Shown here: piece after piece, positions 40,917 through 49,860 of the stretch
Position numbering within the stretch: the stretch's first letter is position 1
Layout of the letters: each line of letters opens with the position of its first letter
Origin: AP-15 sp963703745
Lineage (GTDB): Bacteria > Pseudomonadota > Alphaproteobacteria > ATCC43930 > CGMCC-115725
DNA length: 64,000 nucleotides
NCBI GenBank assembly: GCA_963703745.1
Contig: CAVPFL010000002.1
Span: 1,054,001-1,118,000 of the forward strand
Reading direction: 5' to 3'
Made by a program: the position numbers and the translations under genes
Notes under the pieces: generated by a model
Seen by the model: only the letters and a program-made list of their open reading frames with translations
The model's database searches: none
Told to the model about the DNA's origin: nothing

Positions 40917-41449
40917 TTGATACACCCGTCCCCCCGATCCCACCTGGCGATGAGCGGGACCTGCTGCTCAAAGCGGCGACCCAGGAGGTGCAAGACAGGG
41001 GGTTCATCGTTGCGACCCTCGACAACCTCGTCAACTGGGCGAGGACCGGGTCGCTATGGCCAATGACCTTTGGTCTTGCCTGTTGCGCCGTCGAGATGAT
41101 GCATACCGGCGCTAGCCGTTACGACCTCGATCGCTTCGGGGTAGTCTTTCGAGCGAGCCCGCGCCAATCGGACGTCATGATCGTCGCCGGAACGCTGTGC
41201 AATAAGATGGCGCCGGCGCTGCGTAAGGTCTACGATCAGATGGCCGAGCCACGTTGGGTGATCTCCATGGGATCCTGCGCCAACGGCGGCGGCTACTACC
41301 ACTATTCCTACTCGGTGGTTCGCGGTTGCGACCGGATTGTGCCGGTCGACGTTTATGTGCCGGGCTGCCCACCGACGGCCGAGGCACTGCTCTACGGCGT
41401 GCTTCTACTGCAGAAGAAGATCAGGCGCACCCGTAGTTTCTCACGGTGA
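40907..41449 (+). CDS. nuoB: NADH-quinone oxidoreductase subunit B
   Basis: This 180-residue peripheral-arm subunit carries the last iron-sulfur cluster (N2) before quinone. The tandem cysteines in GLACCAVEMMHTGASRYDLD, the cysteine in SMGSCANGGGYYHYSYSVV, and the one in VDVYVPGCPPTAEALLYG supply the ligands. The ATG at 40907 lies within nuoA, and the longer open frame to 40796 is a shadow of nuoA. Translation is probably coupled to nuoA. Confidence 0.96.
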   Translation: MGVIDTPVPPIPPGDERDLLLKAATQEVQDRGFIVATLDNLVNWARTGSLWPMTFGLACCAVEMMHTGASRYDLDRFGVVFRASPRQSDVMIVAGTLCNKMAPALRKVYDQMAEPRWVISMGSCANGGGYYHYSYSVVRGCDRIVPVDVYVPGCPPTAEALLYGVLLLQKKIRRTRSFSR

Positions 41450-41458
41450 CCCGCCCCG

Positions 41459-42094
41459 ATGGACGAAAAACTTCAGACCCTGGCCGAGCATATCTCGGCG
41501 GCTCTGTCCGACGCGTTGGTTGCGACCGAGCTTCGCGCCGGCGAGCTGTGCTGTCGGGTCGAGCGGGAAGCCTTACCGCGAGTTCTGAGGTTTCTGCGCG
41601 ACGACGCGAAATGCCGCTTCACCGTGCTCTGCGATATTTGCGGCGTCGACTACCCCGATCGACCGCGCCGCTTCGAAGTTGTCTATCACCTCCTCAGTAT
41701 GCGTCTAAATCAACGGATTCGCCTAAAGGTCGAGACCGACGAGGAGCATCCGGTGCCGTCCGCGGTCGGCATCTTCAGCAGCGCCGGGTGGTGGGAACGC
41801 GAGGCCTGGGATCTGTTCGGAATTTATTTCGCCGATAATCCAGACCTGCGCCGGATTTTGACCGATTACGGGTTCGAGGGTCATCCGCTGCGCAAGGATT
41901 TCCCGCTCACCGGATATGTCGAGATGCGCTACGACGAGGACCAAAAGGCCGTCGTTTATGAGCCGGTGCGCCTGCAACAGGAGTTCCGAAGCTTCGATTT
42001 CCTGTCGCCCTGGGAGGGCATGGACAAGATCCTTCCCGGTGACGAGAAAGCCAAGCCGGCGGAGGGCGAAACCCCGGCAGAAAGCGGGCGATGA
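41459..42094 (+). CDS. nuoC: NADH-quinone oxidoreductase subunit C
   Basis: This 211-residue 30-kDa-type subunit is separate from NuoD, unlike the fused NuoCD of E. coli. Typical blocks are VDYPDRPRRFEVVYHLLSMR near residue 63, GWWEREAWDLFGIYFADNPD near 108 and ILTDYGFEGHPLRKDFPLTG near 130. The C-terminal tail is charged and variable. It starts 9 bases after nuoB and overlaps nuoD by ATGA. Confidence 0.96.
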   Translation: MDEKLQTLAEHISAALSDALVATELRAGELCCRVEREALPRVLRFLRDDAKCRFTVLCDICGVDYPDRPRRFEVVYHLLSMRLNQRIRLKVETDEEHPVPSAVGIFSSAGWWEREAWDLFGIYFADNPDLRRILTDYGFEGHPLRKDFPLTGYVEMRYDEDQKAVVYEPVRLQQEFRSFDFLSPWEGMDKILPGDEKAKPAEGETPAESGR

Positions 42095-43305
42095 GCGATC
42101 AGCGCCCAGCCGCCGATAGCGAGCTCGAAGGCCCGTCGCGCATCCGGAATTTCATGATGAATTTCGGACCGCAGCATCCGGCGGCCCACGGCGTGATGCG
42201 GCTCGTGCTGGAGATGGACGGCGAGATCATCGAGCGCGCCGATCCGCATATCGGTCTGCTGCACCGCGGTACGGAGAAGCTGATCGAACACAAGACCTAC
42301 CTGCAGGCGATCCCGTATTTCGACCGGCTCGACTACGTGTCGCCGATGTGCCAGGAGCATGCCTTCGCGCTCGCTGTCGAAAAGCTGATGGGGATCACAC
42401 CGCCGCCTCGGGCGCAATACATCCGGGTAGCGTTCGCCGAGATCACCCGGATACTGAACCACCTACTTTGTATCTGCGCCTTTGGCCTCGATGTCGGCGC
42501 CATCACGCCGTTTCTCTGGGGCTTCGAGGAGCGCGAGCGGCTGATGGAATTCTATGAGCGCGTCTCGGGCGCGCGCATGCATGCCAATTATTTTCGCCCC
42601 GGTGGCGTCCATCTCGATCTTCCCGCCGGACTCGCCGATGACATTCTGGCTTTCTGCGAGACCTTTCCGCAGACGATCGACGACATCGAGCGATTGCTGA
42701 CCGAGAACCGCATTTTCAAGGAGCGCACCGTCGATATCGGCGTGGTAACCGCCGAACAAGCTGCCGATTGGGGGTTCTCCGGACCGATGCTGCGCGGCTC
42801 GAACGTCGCCTGGGACCTCCGCAGAGCGCAGCCTTACGATGCCTACGACAAGATGGAGTTCGACGTTCCGATTGGCCGCAACGGGGATTCCTACGATCGC
42901 TATCTCGTTCGCATCGAGGAGATGCGTCAGTCGTTGCGCATCATCAAGCAGGCGATCGCACATATGCCTGCAGGACCGGTGAAGATCGACGACCGCAAGG
43001 TGGCGCCGCCGCCGAGGGCAGAAATGAAGCACTCGATGGAGGCACTGATCCATCACTTCAAACTGTATACCGAGGGCTATCACGTGCCGGCGGGTGAGAC
43101 CTACGCGGCGGTCGAAGCGCCGAAAGGCGAATTTGGCGTCTACCTCGTTTCCGACGGAACCAACCGCCCGTACCGTTGCAAAATCAGATCGCCGGGCTTT
43201 GCTTTTCTGCAGGCCACCGATTTCATGGCGCGCGGCCACATGCTCGCCGACGTCGTCGCGATCATCGGCTCGATGGACATCGTCTTTGGCGAGATCGACC
43301 GATGA
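42091..43305 (+). CDS. nuoD: NADH-quinone oxidoreductase subunit D
   Basis: This 404-residue 49-kDa-type subunit forms the quinone-binding site with NuoB. Blocks include NFGPQHPAAHGVMRLVLEMD near residue 16, DPHIGLLHRGTEKLIEHKTY near 50, and the C-terminal SPGFAFLQATDFMARGHMLA and DIVFGEIDR. The His in PQHPAAHG that lines the quinone cavity is present. It overlaps nuoC and nuoE by four bases each. Confidence 0.97.
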   Translation: MSDQRPAADSELEGPSRIRNFMMNFGPQHPAAHGVMRLVLEMDGEIIERADPHIGLLHRGTEKLIEHKTYLQAIPYFDRLDYVSPMCQEHAFALAVEKLMGITPPPRAQYIRVAFAEITRILNHLLCICAFGLDVGAITPFLWGFEERERLMEFYERVSGARMHANYFRPGGVHLDLPAGLADDILAFCETFPQTIDDIERLLTENRIFKERTVDIGVVTAEQAADWGFSGPMLRGSNVAWDLRRAQPYDAYDKMEFDVPIGRNGDSYDRYLVRIEEMRQSLRIIKQAIAHMPAGPVKIDDRKVAPPPRAEMKHSMEALIHHFKLYTEGYHVPAGETYAAVEAPKGEFGVYLVSDGTNRPYRCKIRSPGFAFLQATDFMARGHMLADVVAIIGSMDIVFGEIDR

Positions 43306-43922
43306 GCACCCCAGTCGATGGGGCAACCCCATTCGAGCAGCCCGAAAGTTTCGAATTCACCCCTGAGAACCTAGAACAGGCAAAAGTTCACATCGCGAAA
43401 TACCCGCCGGGCCGACAAGCGAGTGCGGTCCTCCCGTTGCTGTGGATCGCGCAGTATCAGAACAGCGGATGGCTGCCGACAGCAGCAATAGACTACATCG
43501 CAAACCTCCTAGCAATGGCGCCCATTCGCGTGTACGAGGTCGCAACCTTTTACACGATGTTCAACCTGCGGCCGGTCGGGCGATATCTATTGCAGTCCTG
43601 CACAACGACCCCTTGCTGGCTGCGCGGCTCCGACGCGGTTGTCGAGGCCTGCGAACGCAAGCTCGGGATCCGCATGGGCGGCACCACGCCTGACGGTCTT
43701 TTCACGCTGGTCGAGGTCGAGTGCCTCGGTGCCTGCGTCAACGCCCCGATCCTGCAGGTCAACGACGATTTCTACGAGGATCTCGACGGGCCAGCAACGG
43801 AGGCATTGCTCGACGCACTGCGCGAAGGGAACCCGCCCCCGCCGGGCTCGGTCATTGGGCGGCAGGGCTCGGAGCCAGTCACCGGCCGCACAACCCTGAC
43901 CGAGCCGACTGGGCAGCGATAA
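43302..43922 (+). CDS. nuoE: NADH-quinone oxidoreductase subunit E
   Basis: This 206-residue thioredoxin-like subunit carries a [2Fe-2S] cluster (N1a). The four ligands are in CTTTPCW near residue 103 and in VECLGACVNAPILQ near 144. ATFYTMFNLRPVGRYLLQ is typical. The ATG at 43302 overlaps the nuoD stop; the longer frame upstream is a shadow. The C-terminal ~30 residues are Pro/Gly/Thr-rich and variable. Confidence 0.95.
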   Translation: MSTPVDGATPFEQPESFEFTPENLEQAKVHIAKYPPGRQASAVLPLLWIAQYQNSGWLPTAAIDYIANLLAMAPIRVYEVATFYTMFNLRPVGRYLLQSCTTTPCWLRGSDAVVEACERKLGIRMGGTTPDGLFTLVEVECLGACVNAPILQVNDDFYEDLDGPATEALLDALREGNPPPPGSVIGRQGSEPVTGRTTLTEPTGQR

Positions 43923-43932
43923 GAGGAAGCGA

Positions 43933-45222
43933 ATGCTCGCGGACAAGGATCGCATTTTCACCAATCTCTACGGCCGCGACGATTGGCGGCTCGCGGGCGC
44001 CCGGCGGCGCGGCGATTGGGACGGCACAAGAGAGCTGATCCTCAAGGGCCGCGACTGGATCGTCGAGCAGGTCAAAGAGTCCGGGTTGCGTGGGCGCGGC
44101 GGCGCCGGTTTTCCGACCGGGTTGAAATGGTCGTTCATGCCGAAAGAGAGCGACCGTCCGACCTATCTCTGCGTCAATGCCGATGAGAGTGAACCCGGGA
44201 CCTGCAAGGACCGCGACATCCTTCGCAATGACCCGCAGAAGCTGGTTGAGGGCTGTCTGCTCGCCTCGGTCGGGATGGGGGTTCACACCTGTTACATCTA
44301 TATCCGAGGTGAGTTCTACAACGAGGCGCAGCGTCTGCAAGCGGCGATCGACGAGGCCTTCGAAGCCGGCCTCATCGGCAAGGATGCCTGCAGCTCCGGC
44401 TATCGCTTCGATCTCCATCTACATCGCGGAGCAGGTGCGTATATCTGTGGCGAGGAGACCGGCCTTCTCGAGAGTCTCGAAGGACGCAAGGGTCAGCCTC
44501 GGCTGAAACCGCCCTTCCCAGCCCAGGTTGGGCTCTATGGTTGCCCGAGCACCGTAAACAATGTCGAGACCATCGCGGTGGTTCCGGAGATCCTGCGGCG
44601 TGGTGCCGCGTGGTTTGCCGGCATCGGCCGGCCCCGAAACACGGGTACCAAAATCTATTGCCTCTCCGGCCACGTGAATACGCCATGCAATGTCGAAGAA
44701 GCGATGAGCATCCCGCTGCGTGAACTGATTGAGCACCATGCCGGCGGGGTGCGCGGCGGTTGGGACAACCTTCTGGCAGTCATTCCGGGCGGGTCGTCGG
44801 TGCCGGTGATCCCGAGATCGATCTGCGAAACGGTGTTGATGGATTTCGACAGCCTCGTCGCCGTCAAGAGTGCGCTTGGTACGGCCGCGGTCATCGTGAT
44901 GGACAAATCCACGGATATCGTAAAGGCGATTGCCCGGTTGTCGAAATTCTACAAACACGAGAGCTGCGGGCAGTGTACGCCGTGTCGCGAGGGGCTCGGA
45001 TGGGTATGGCGGGTCATGGAGCGCATGGTGGAGGGGAACGCGTCGGTGACTGAAATCGACACGTTGCTCGACGTTTCCTACGAGATCGAGGGTCATACCA
45101 TCTGCGCCCTGGCCGATGGCGCCGCATGGCCGGTGCAAGGGCTGATCCGCCACTTCCGGCCCGAGATGGAGCAGCGGATCGCCGACTACCGCAGCGCTGC
45201 CGCTCGAAGGTTGGCGGCCTGA
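43933..45222 (+). CDS. nuoF: NADH-quinone oxidoreductase subunit F
   Basis: This 429-residue subunit binds NADH and FMN. The glycine-rich GLRGRGGAGFPTGLKWSFMP near residue 54 and NADESEPGTCKDR near 84 form the nucleotide sites. ESCGQCTPCREG near 346 and a later cysteine near 387 hold the N3 [4Fe-4S] cluster. It starts 10 bases after nuoE with AGAGGAAG before the ATG. Confidence 0.97.
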   Translation: MLADKDRIFTNLYGRDDWRLAGARRRGDWDGTRELILKGRDWIVEQVKESGLRGRGGAGFPTGLKWSFMPKESDRPTYLCVNADESEPGTCKDRDILRNDPQKLVEGCLLASVGMGVHTCYIYIRGEFYNEAQRLQAAIDEAFEAGLIGKDACSSGYRFDLHLHRGAGAYICGEETGLLESLEGRKGQPRLKPPFPAQVGLYGCPSTVNNVETIAVVPEILRRGAAWFAGIGRPRNTGTKIYCLSGHVNTPCNVEEAMSIPLRELIEHHAGGVRGGWDNLLAVIPGGSSVPVIPRSICETVLMDFDSLVAVKSALGTAAVIVMDKSTDIVKAIARLSKFYKHESCGQCTPCREGLGWVWRVMERMVEGNASVTEIDTLLDVSYEIEGHTICALADGAAWPVQGLIRHFRPEMEQRIADYRSAAARRLAA

Positions 45223-45224
45223 CC

Positions 45225-47300
45225 ATGTCCAAGCTGACGATCGATGGGATAGAGGTCGAGGCCCCCCCGGGTGCCACGATCTTTCAGGCCTGCGAGCACG
45301 CCGGAATCGAGGTCGCGCATTTCTGCTACCACGAGCGTCTGGCGATTGCCGGGAATTGCCGGATGTGTCTGGTCGAGGTGGAGAAATCACCCAAGCCGAT
45401 CGCCTCCTGCGCGATGCCGGCGACCGACGGGATGGTCGTCCACACGAAATCGCCGAAGGCAATCAAGGCCCAGAAGGGCGTGATGGAGTTCCTGCTGATC
45501 AATCACCCGCTCGACTGCCCGATATGTGACCAGGGCGGTGAGTGCGATCTGCAGGACCAGGCAATGGCCTACGGCTTCGAGCGCAGTCGGTTCGAGGAGA
45601 ACAAGCGCGCCGTTCGCGAAAAGGATTTCGGTCCGCTGGTCAAGACCGAAATGACCCGTTGCATCCATTGCACGCGCTGCATCCGCTTCCTGACCGAAAT
45701 TGCCGGTGTCGAGGAGCTCGGCGCGACCGGCCGCGGCGAGGACATGGAGATCAGCACCTATATCGAGCAGGCGCTAGGCTCCGAATTGTCCGCCAATATC
45801 ATAGATTTATGCCCCGTGGGCGCTCTCACCTCGAAGCCCTATGCCTTCGTGGCCCGGCCGTGGGAGCTGCAGAAGACCGAATTGATTGATGTCCTCGATG
45901 CGGTCGGCAGCAACATTCGGATCGATTCGCGGGGACCGCAAGTCCTGCGGGTGCTGCCTCGCCTCAACGAAGCGGTGAATGAAGAGTGGATTTCCGACAA
46001 GACTCGTTTCGCGATCGACGGATTGGTCCGCCGGCGGCTTGATCGGCCCTACATCCGCCGCGACGGACAGTTGCGCGAGGCCGATTGGCGCGAAGCTCTC
46101 GATCTCGTGGCCGGTCGGCTGAAGGCGGTTCCAGGTGAGCGCATCGCCGCTATTGCCGGAGATTTGTGCGACACCGAGTTGATGTTCGCGCTGAAGGAGC
46201 TCCTGGCCGGCCTTGGAGCAACGAGCCTGGACTGCCGTCAAGACGGAGCCAAGATCGATCCGCGCTGTCGCGCCGGGTACCTTTTCAACACGACGATTGC
46301 CGGCATCGAGAAGGCAGATGTCTGTGTGCTGGTCGGCACCAACCCGCGCTGGGAAGCGCCGCTGGTAAACGCGCGATTGCGCAAGCGCCATCTCCAGGGG
46401 GATTTTCGGGTAGCCGCGATCGGCCCGGCCCTCGATCTGACCTTTCCGGTCGAGATGTTGGGCGCAGGCGGCGACACGCTGAGCGCGCTGGCGAGCAGCG
46501 ACCATCCCTGGGCGGGACGGCTGCGCGATGCGAAGGGCGCAATGATCGTTCTTGGTCAGGGAGCGGTCGCCCGGCCGGACGGCGCTCGAGTGCTCGCGAT
46601 GGCCCGCAGGATCGCCGAAAGCTGCGGCCTCTGCCGCGGTGAGTGGATCGGGTTTAACGTGTTGCAGCATGCGGCGGCACGGGTCGGCGGGCTCGATCTC
46701 GGCTTTGTGCCGGGACCGGGCGGGCGCGATGTCGGTGGTATTCTCGCTGGGTGCAGATCGGGCGACCTCGAGGTTCTCTACCTTCTCGGTGCCGACGAGA
46801 TCGACACCGACGAGCTAGGCGGGGCTTTTGTGATTTATCAGGGGCATCATGGTGATCGTGCCGCCCGACGCGCTGACGTCGTCCTTCCGGGGGCTGCCTA
46901 CACCGAAAAGGACGCTACCTACGTGAATACCGAGGGGCGCGTCCAGCTGGCGCGGCGTGCCGTCTTCCCACCCGGCGAAGCACGCGAGGATTGGAGCATT
47001 GTGCGCGCTTTGTCCGGCGCGATCGGCCGTCCCCTTCCTTTCGACACTCTGCGCGAGTTGCGCCACCGCATGAGGCAGATGTACCCGATCCTCGCGGGGA
47101 CCGACCGAGTGGTGCGCGCATCTTGGGGAGCCTTTGGTGAGCCTGGTCCGGTCGATCCGACCCCGTTCGCCTACCCGATCATGGACTTTTACCGGACCGA
47201 TCCGATCAGTCGCGCCAGCAAGACAATGGCGCAGTGCAGCGAAACCTACCTCTCGCTGCAACGCCACCGAGCGCCGGAGCTGACGGGTACGTATGGCTAG
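45225..47300 (+). CDS. nuoG: NADH-quinone oxidoreductase subunit G
   Basis: This 691-residue 75-kDa-type subunit has an N-terminal [2Fe-2S] ferredoxin domain (FCYHERLAIAGNCRMCLVEV), a His-Cys3 [4Fe-4S] site (HPLDCPICDQGGECDLQDQ) and a further [4Fe-4S] site (TRCIHCTRCIRF). A molybdopterin-oxidoreductase-like domain without cofactor follows. The ATG at 45225 is 2 bases after the nuoF stop; the frame open from 45126 is a shadow of nuoF. It overlaps nuoH by 8 bases. Confidence 0.96.
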   Translation: MSKLTIDGIEVEAPPGATIFQACEHAGIEVAHFCYHERLAIAGNCRMCLVEVEKSPKPIASCAMPATDGMVVHTKSPKAIKAQKGVMEFLLINHPLDCPICDQGGECDLQDQAMAYGFERSRFEENKRAVREKDFGPLVKTEMTRCIHCTRCIRFLTEIAGVEELGATGRGEDMEISTYIEQALGSELSANIIDLCPVGALTSKPYAFVARPWELQKTELIDVLDAVGSNIRIDSRGPQVLRVLPRLNEAVNEEWISDKTRFAIDGLVRRRLDRPYIRRDGQLREADWREALDLVAGRLKAVPGERIAAIAGDLCDTELMFALKELLAGLGATSLDCRQDGAKIDPRCRAGYLFNTTIAGIEKADVCVLVGTNPRWEAPLVNARLRKRHLQGDFRVAAIGPALDLTFPVEMLGAGGDTLSALASSDHPWAGRLRDAKGAMIVLGQGAVARPDGARVLAMARRIAESCGLCRGEWIGFNVLQHAAARVGGLDLGFVPGPGGRDVGGILAGCRSGDLEVLYLLGADEIDTDELGGAFVIYQGHHGDRAARRADVVLPGAAYTEKDATYVNTEGRVQLARRAVFPPGEAREDWSIVRALSGAIGRPLPFDTLRELRHRMRQMYPILAGTDRVVRASWGAFGEPGPVDPTPFAYPIMDFYRTDPISRASKTMAQCSETYLSLQRHRAPELTGTYG

Positions 47301-48306
47301 CTTTTGGACCGGCTACGCTTGGCCGACCGTCGTCACCGTCGGCGAGGTTCTCGCGGTCGTAGTACCGCTGTTGCTGGCCATTGCTTACCTCACCTACGCC
47401 GAACGCAAAGTGCTGGCTTTCTCACAGCTCCGCAAAGGGCCGAACGTCGTCGGCCCGTTCGGGCTGTTACAACCCTTCGCCGACGGTCTCAAACTGCTGG
47501 TCAAGGAGACGGTGGTCCCGAGCCAGGCGAACCGGGTGGTGTTCATCATTGCGCCGCTCTTGAGTTTCACGCTGAGCCTTGTCGCCTGGGCGGTGATCCC
47601 CTTCGATCCCGGGGTGGTCGTTGCCAACATCAACGTCGGGGTCCTTTACATCTTTGCGATCAGCTCGCTCGGCGTCTACGGGATCATCCTTGCTGGTTGG
47701 GCGTCGAATTCTCGTTACGCTTTCCTCGGTGCGTTGCGCTCGGCCGCGCAGATGGTTTCGTACGAGGTCGCAATCGGCTTCGTCCTGGTCACCGTGCTGC
47801 TCTGCGCCGGCTCGCTCAACTTGAGCGAAATCGTCGAGGCGCAACGTCACATCTGGTTCGCGGTCCCGTTGTTGCCGATGTTCGTGATCTTTTTCATCTC
47901 TGGCCTGGCCGAGACCAATCGCGCGCCGTTCGACGTCGTCGAGGGCGAGACCGAGATCGTGGCCGGCTATTTTGTCGAATACTCGGCAATGGCCTTTGCG
48001 CTGTTCTATCTCGGCGAATACGGCAACATGATCCTGATGAGCGCGATGACGAGCGTGCTCTTCCTTGGCGGCTGGCTCGCTCCTTTCGGCATCGCGCCTT
48101 TTACCTGGTTACCAGGTCCCGTTTGGTTCGCGCTGAAGATCGCTTTTGTGCTGTTCTGTTTCTTGTGGGTGCGTGCGACCTTTCCGCGGTTCCGCTATGA
48201 CCAGCTGATGCGGCTCGGCTGGAAGGTGTTTCTGCCGTTTTCGCTGTTATGGTTGGTGCTGACGGCAGGTGTGTTGGTCGCGGCGGGGTGGCTGCCGGTA
48301 CGCTGA
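47293..48306 (+). CDS. nuoH: NADH-quinone oxidoreductase subunit H
   Basis: This 337-residue membrane subunit forms the junction between the arms and part of the quinone tunnel. Blocks are YAERKVLAFSQLRKGPNVVG near residue 36, LQPFADGLKLLVKE near 57, the charged loop AETNRAPFDVVEGETEIVAG near 206 and VRATFPRFRYDQLMRLGWK near 292. About eight hydrophobic helices are evident. Its ATG lies inside the end of nuoG. Confidence 0.97.
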   Translation: MASFWTGYAWPTVVTVGEVLAVVVPLLLAIAYLTYAERKVLAFSQLRKGPNVVGPFGLLQPFADGLKLLVKETVVPSQANRVVFIIAPLLSFTLSLVAWAVIPFDPGVVVANINVGVLYIFAISSLGVYGIILAGWASNSRYAFLGALRSAAQMVSYEVAIGFVLVTVLLCAGSLNLSEIVEAQRHIWFAVPLLPMFVIFFISGLAETNRAPFDVVEGETEIVAGYFVEYSAMAFALFYLGEYGNMILMSAMTSVLFLGGWLAPFGIAPFTWLPGPVWFALKIAFVLFCFLWVRATFPRFRYDQLMRLGWKVFLPFSLLWLVLTAGVLVAAGWLPVR

Positions 48307-48334
48307 TCGGCCGAACGAAGCGGAGGATCGATCG

Positions 48335-48823
48335 ATGGCATTTCTCGAACGCGGCGCCCGCAGCTTACTGCTGAGCGAACTGCTGTCCGGGCTGGCGCTC
48401 ACTCTGCGTTACATGTTCAAACGCCCGGTCACGGTCAACTATCCGTTCGAGAGGGGGCCCCTCAGCACCCGCTTTCGCGGCGAGCACGCCCTGCGGCGTT
48501 ACCCCAACGGTGAGGAGCGTTGCATCGCCTGCAAGCTGTGTGAAGCGATCTGTCCGGCGCTCGCGATCACGATCGAGGCCGAGCCCCGCGAGGATGGCAG
48601 CCGGCGCACGACGCGCTACGACATCGACATGACGAAATGCATTTATTGCGGCTATTGCCAAGAGGCCTGCCCCGTCGACGCGATCGTCGAGGGGCCGAAT
48701 TTCGAGTTCGCCACCGAGACCCACGAAGAACTCCTCTACGATAAGGAAAAGCTGCTGGCGAACGGCGATCGCTGGGAAGCCGAGATTGCCAAGAACCTGG
48801 CGCTCGACGCACCCTACCGGTGA
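48335..48823 (+). CDS. nuoI: NADH-quinone oxidoreductase subunit I
   Basis: This 162-residue ferredoxin-like subunit carries two [4Fe-4S] clusters (N6a, N6b), seen as CIACKLCEAICP near residue 62 and CIYCGYCQEACP near 102. GEHALRRYPNGEERCIACK and YDIDMTKCIYCG are typical. The ATG at 48335 is preceded by GGAGGA. A 116-base gap with a palindromic repeat separates it from nuoJ, the largest gap inside the operon. Confidence 0.97.
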   Translation: MAFLERGARSLLLSELLSGLALTLRYMFKRPVTVNYPFERGPLSTRFRGEHALRRYPNGEERCIACKLCEAICPALAITIEAEPREDGSRRTTRYDIDMTKCIYCGYCQEACPVDAIVEGPNFEFATETHEELLYDKEKLLANGDRWEAEIAKNLALDAPYR

Positions 48824-48848
48824 GCATTGGCAAAGAGCGGATGCGTTA

Positions 48849-48934
48849 CCCTCACCCACCCAGCGCCGCGGGCCGGGTCCCCCCTCTCCCGCAATGCGGG
48901 AGAGGATGCCGAGCGTAGCGAGACGGGTGAGGGG
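48849..48934. repeat. Dispersed palindromic element, type B copy 1, inside the nuo operon
   Basis: Outer arms CCCTCACCC and GGGTGAGGG enclose an inner hairpin (CTCTCCCGCAATGCGGGAGAG) and further GC-rich pairing. The element at 58046-58114 has the same outer and inner arms, and both are followed by CAGCGG. It fills the nuoI-nuoJ gap. Its right arm ends 6 bases before the nuoJ GTG, so the GTGAGGGG of the repeat is the only plausible Shine-Dalgarno site for nuoJ. Confidence 0.75.
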
Positions 48935-48939
48935 CAGCG

Positions 48940-49548
48940 GTGATCGTCCAGGCGATCATGTTTTACATCTTTGCCGCACTCGCGGTAGCTGCCGGCGTAT
49001 TGGTGGTCTCGTCCCGCAACCCCGTACACTCGGTGCTGTTCCTGATCGTGGCTTTTTTCAACGCGGCCGGCCTGTTTATTCTGATCGGGGCCGAGTTCCT
49101 GGCGATGATCCTGGTCATCGTTTATGTCGGCGCGGTCGCGGTCCTCTTCCTCTTCGTCGTGATGATGCTCGATATCGACTTTGCACAGCTGCGCAGTGGA
49201 TTCGTGCGCTATCTCCCAATCGGCGCCCTCGTCGGGTTCATCCTCTTGGCCGAGCTCGTCCTCGGCATCGGCAGCTGGGTGGTCGCCCCATTTGCGCCGA
49301 GCCCTGCGGCCGCAGGCGGAGTACCACTGACCAACACCCGCGCGCTGGGCGATATTCTCTACACTCGCTATCTCTTCGCGTTTCAGACGGCAGGGCTGAT
49401 CCTGCTCGTTGCGATGATCGGGGCGATCGTGCTAACCCTGCGCCGTCGAGCCGATGTGCGGCGGCAATCGATCGCGGCGCAACTCGCCCACACCCGGGCC
49501 CAATCCGTCGAAGTGATCAAGGTCCCCGTAGGTAGCGGAAGCCGATAA
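48940..49548 (+). CDS. nuoJ: NADH-quinone oxidoreductase subunit J
   Basis: This 202-residue membrane subunit has five hydrophobic helices. Typical blocks are SRNPVHSVLFLIVAFFNAAG near residue 22 and IVYVGAVAVLFLFVVMMLDI near 62. It starts with GTG at 48940. The site GAGGGG just before it is part of a palindromic repeat. The stop shares one base with the nuoK ATG. Confidence 0.95.
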   Translation: MIVQAIMFYIFAALAVAAGVLVVSSRNPVHSVLFLIVAFFNAAGLFILIGAEFLAMILVIVYVGAVAVLFLFVVMMLDIDFAQLRSGFVRYLPIGALVGFILLAELVLGIGSWVVAPFAPSPAAAGGVPLTNTRALGDILYTRYLFAFQTAGLILLVAMIGAIVLTLRRRADVRRQSIAAQLAHTRAQSVEVIKVPVGSGSR

Positions 49549-49856
49549 TGGCGATCGGTCTCGCACATTACCTGACGGTTGCCGCGATCTTGTTCACACT
49601 CGGCATTTTCGGTATCTTTCTCAATCGCAAAAACGTCATCATCATGCTGATGTCGATCGAATTGATGCTGCTCGCGGTCAGCATCAATTTCGTCGCCTTT
49701 TCAGTCTTTCGGGGCGACCTCATCGGCCAGGCCTTTGCGATGTTCGTGCTGACGGTTGCTGCGGCAGAGGCAGCGATCGGTCTGGCAATCCTCGTCGTCT
49801 ACTTCCGCAACCGAGGCACCATCGCTGTCGAAGACATCAACATGATGAAGGGCTGA
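49548..49856 (+). CDS. nuoK: NADH-quinone oxidoreductase subunit K
   Basis: This 102-residue membrane subunit with three helices is related to MrpC of antiporters. It carries the two conserved membrane glutamates, in IMLMSIELMLLAVSINFVAF near residue 36 and in TVAAAEAAIGLAILVVYF near 72, which serve proton translocation. It overlaps nuoJ by one base and ends 4 bases before nuoL. Confidence 0.96.
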   Translation: MAIGLAHYLTVAAILFTLGIFGIFLNRKNVIIMLMSIELMLLAVSINFVAFSVFRGDLIGQAFAMFVLTVAAAEAAIGLAILVVYFRNRGTIAVEDINMMKG

Positions 49857-49860
49857 GGCG

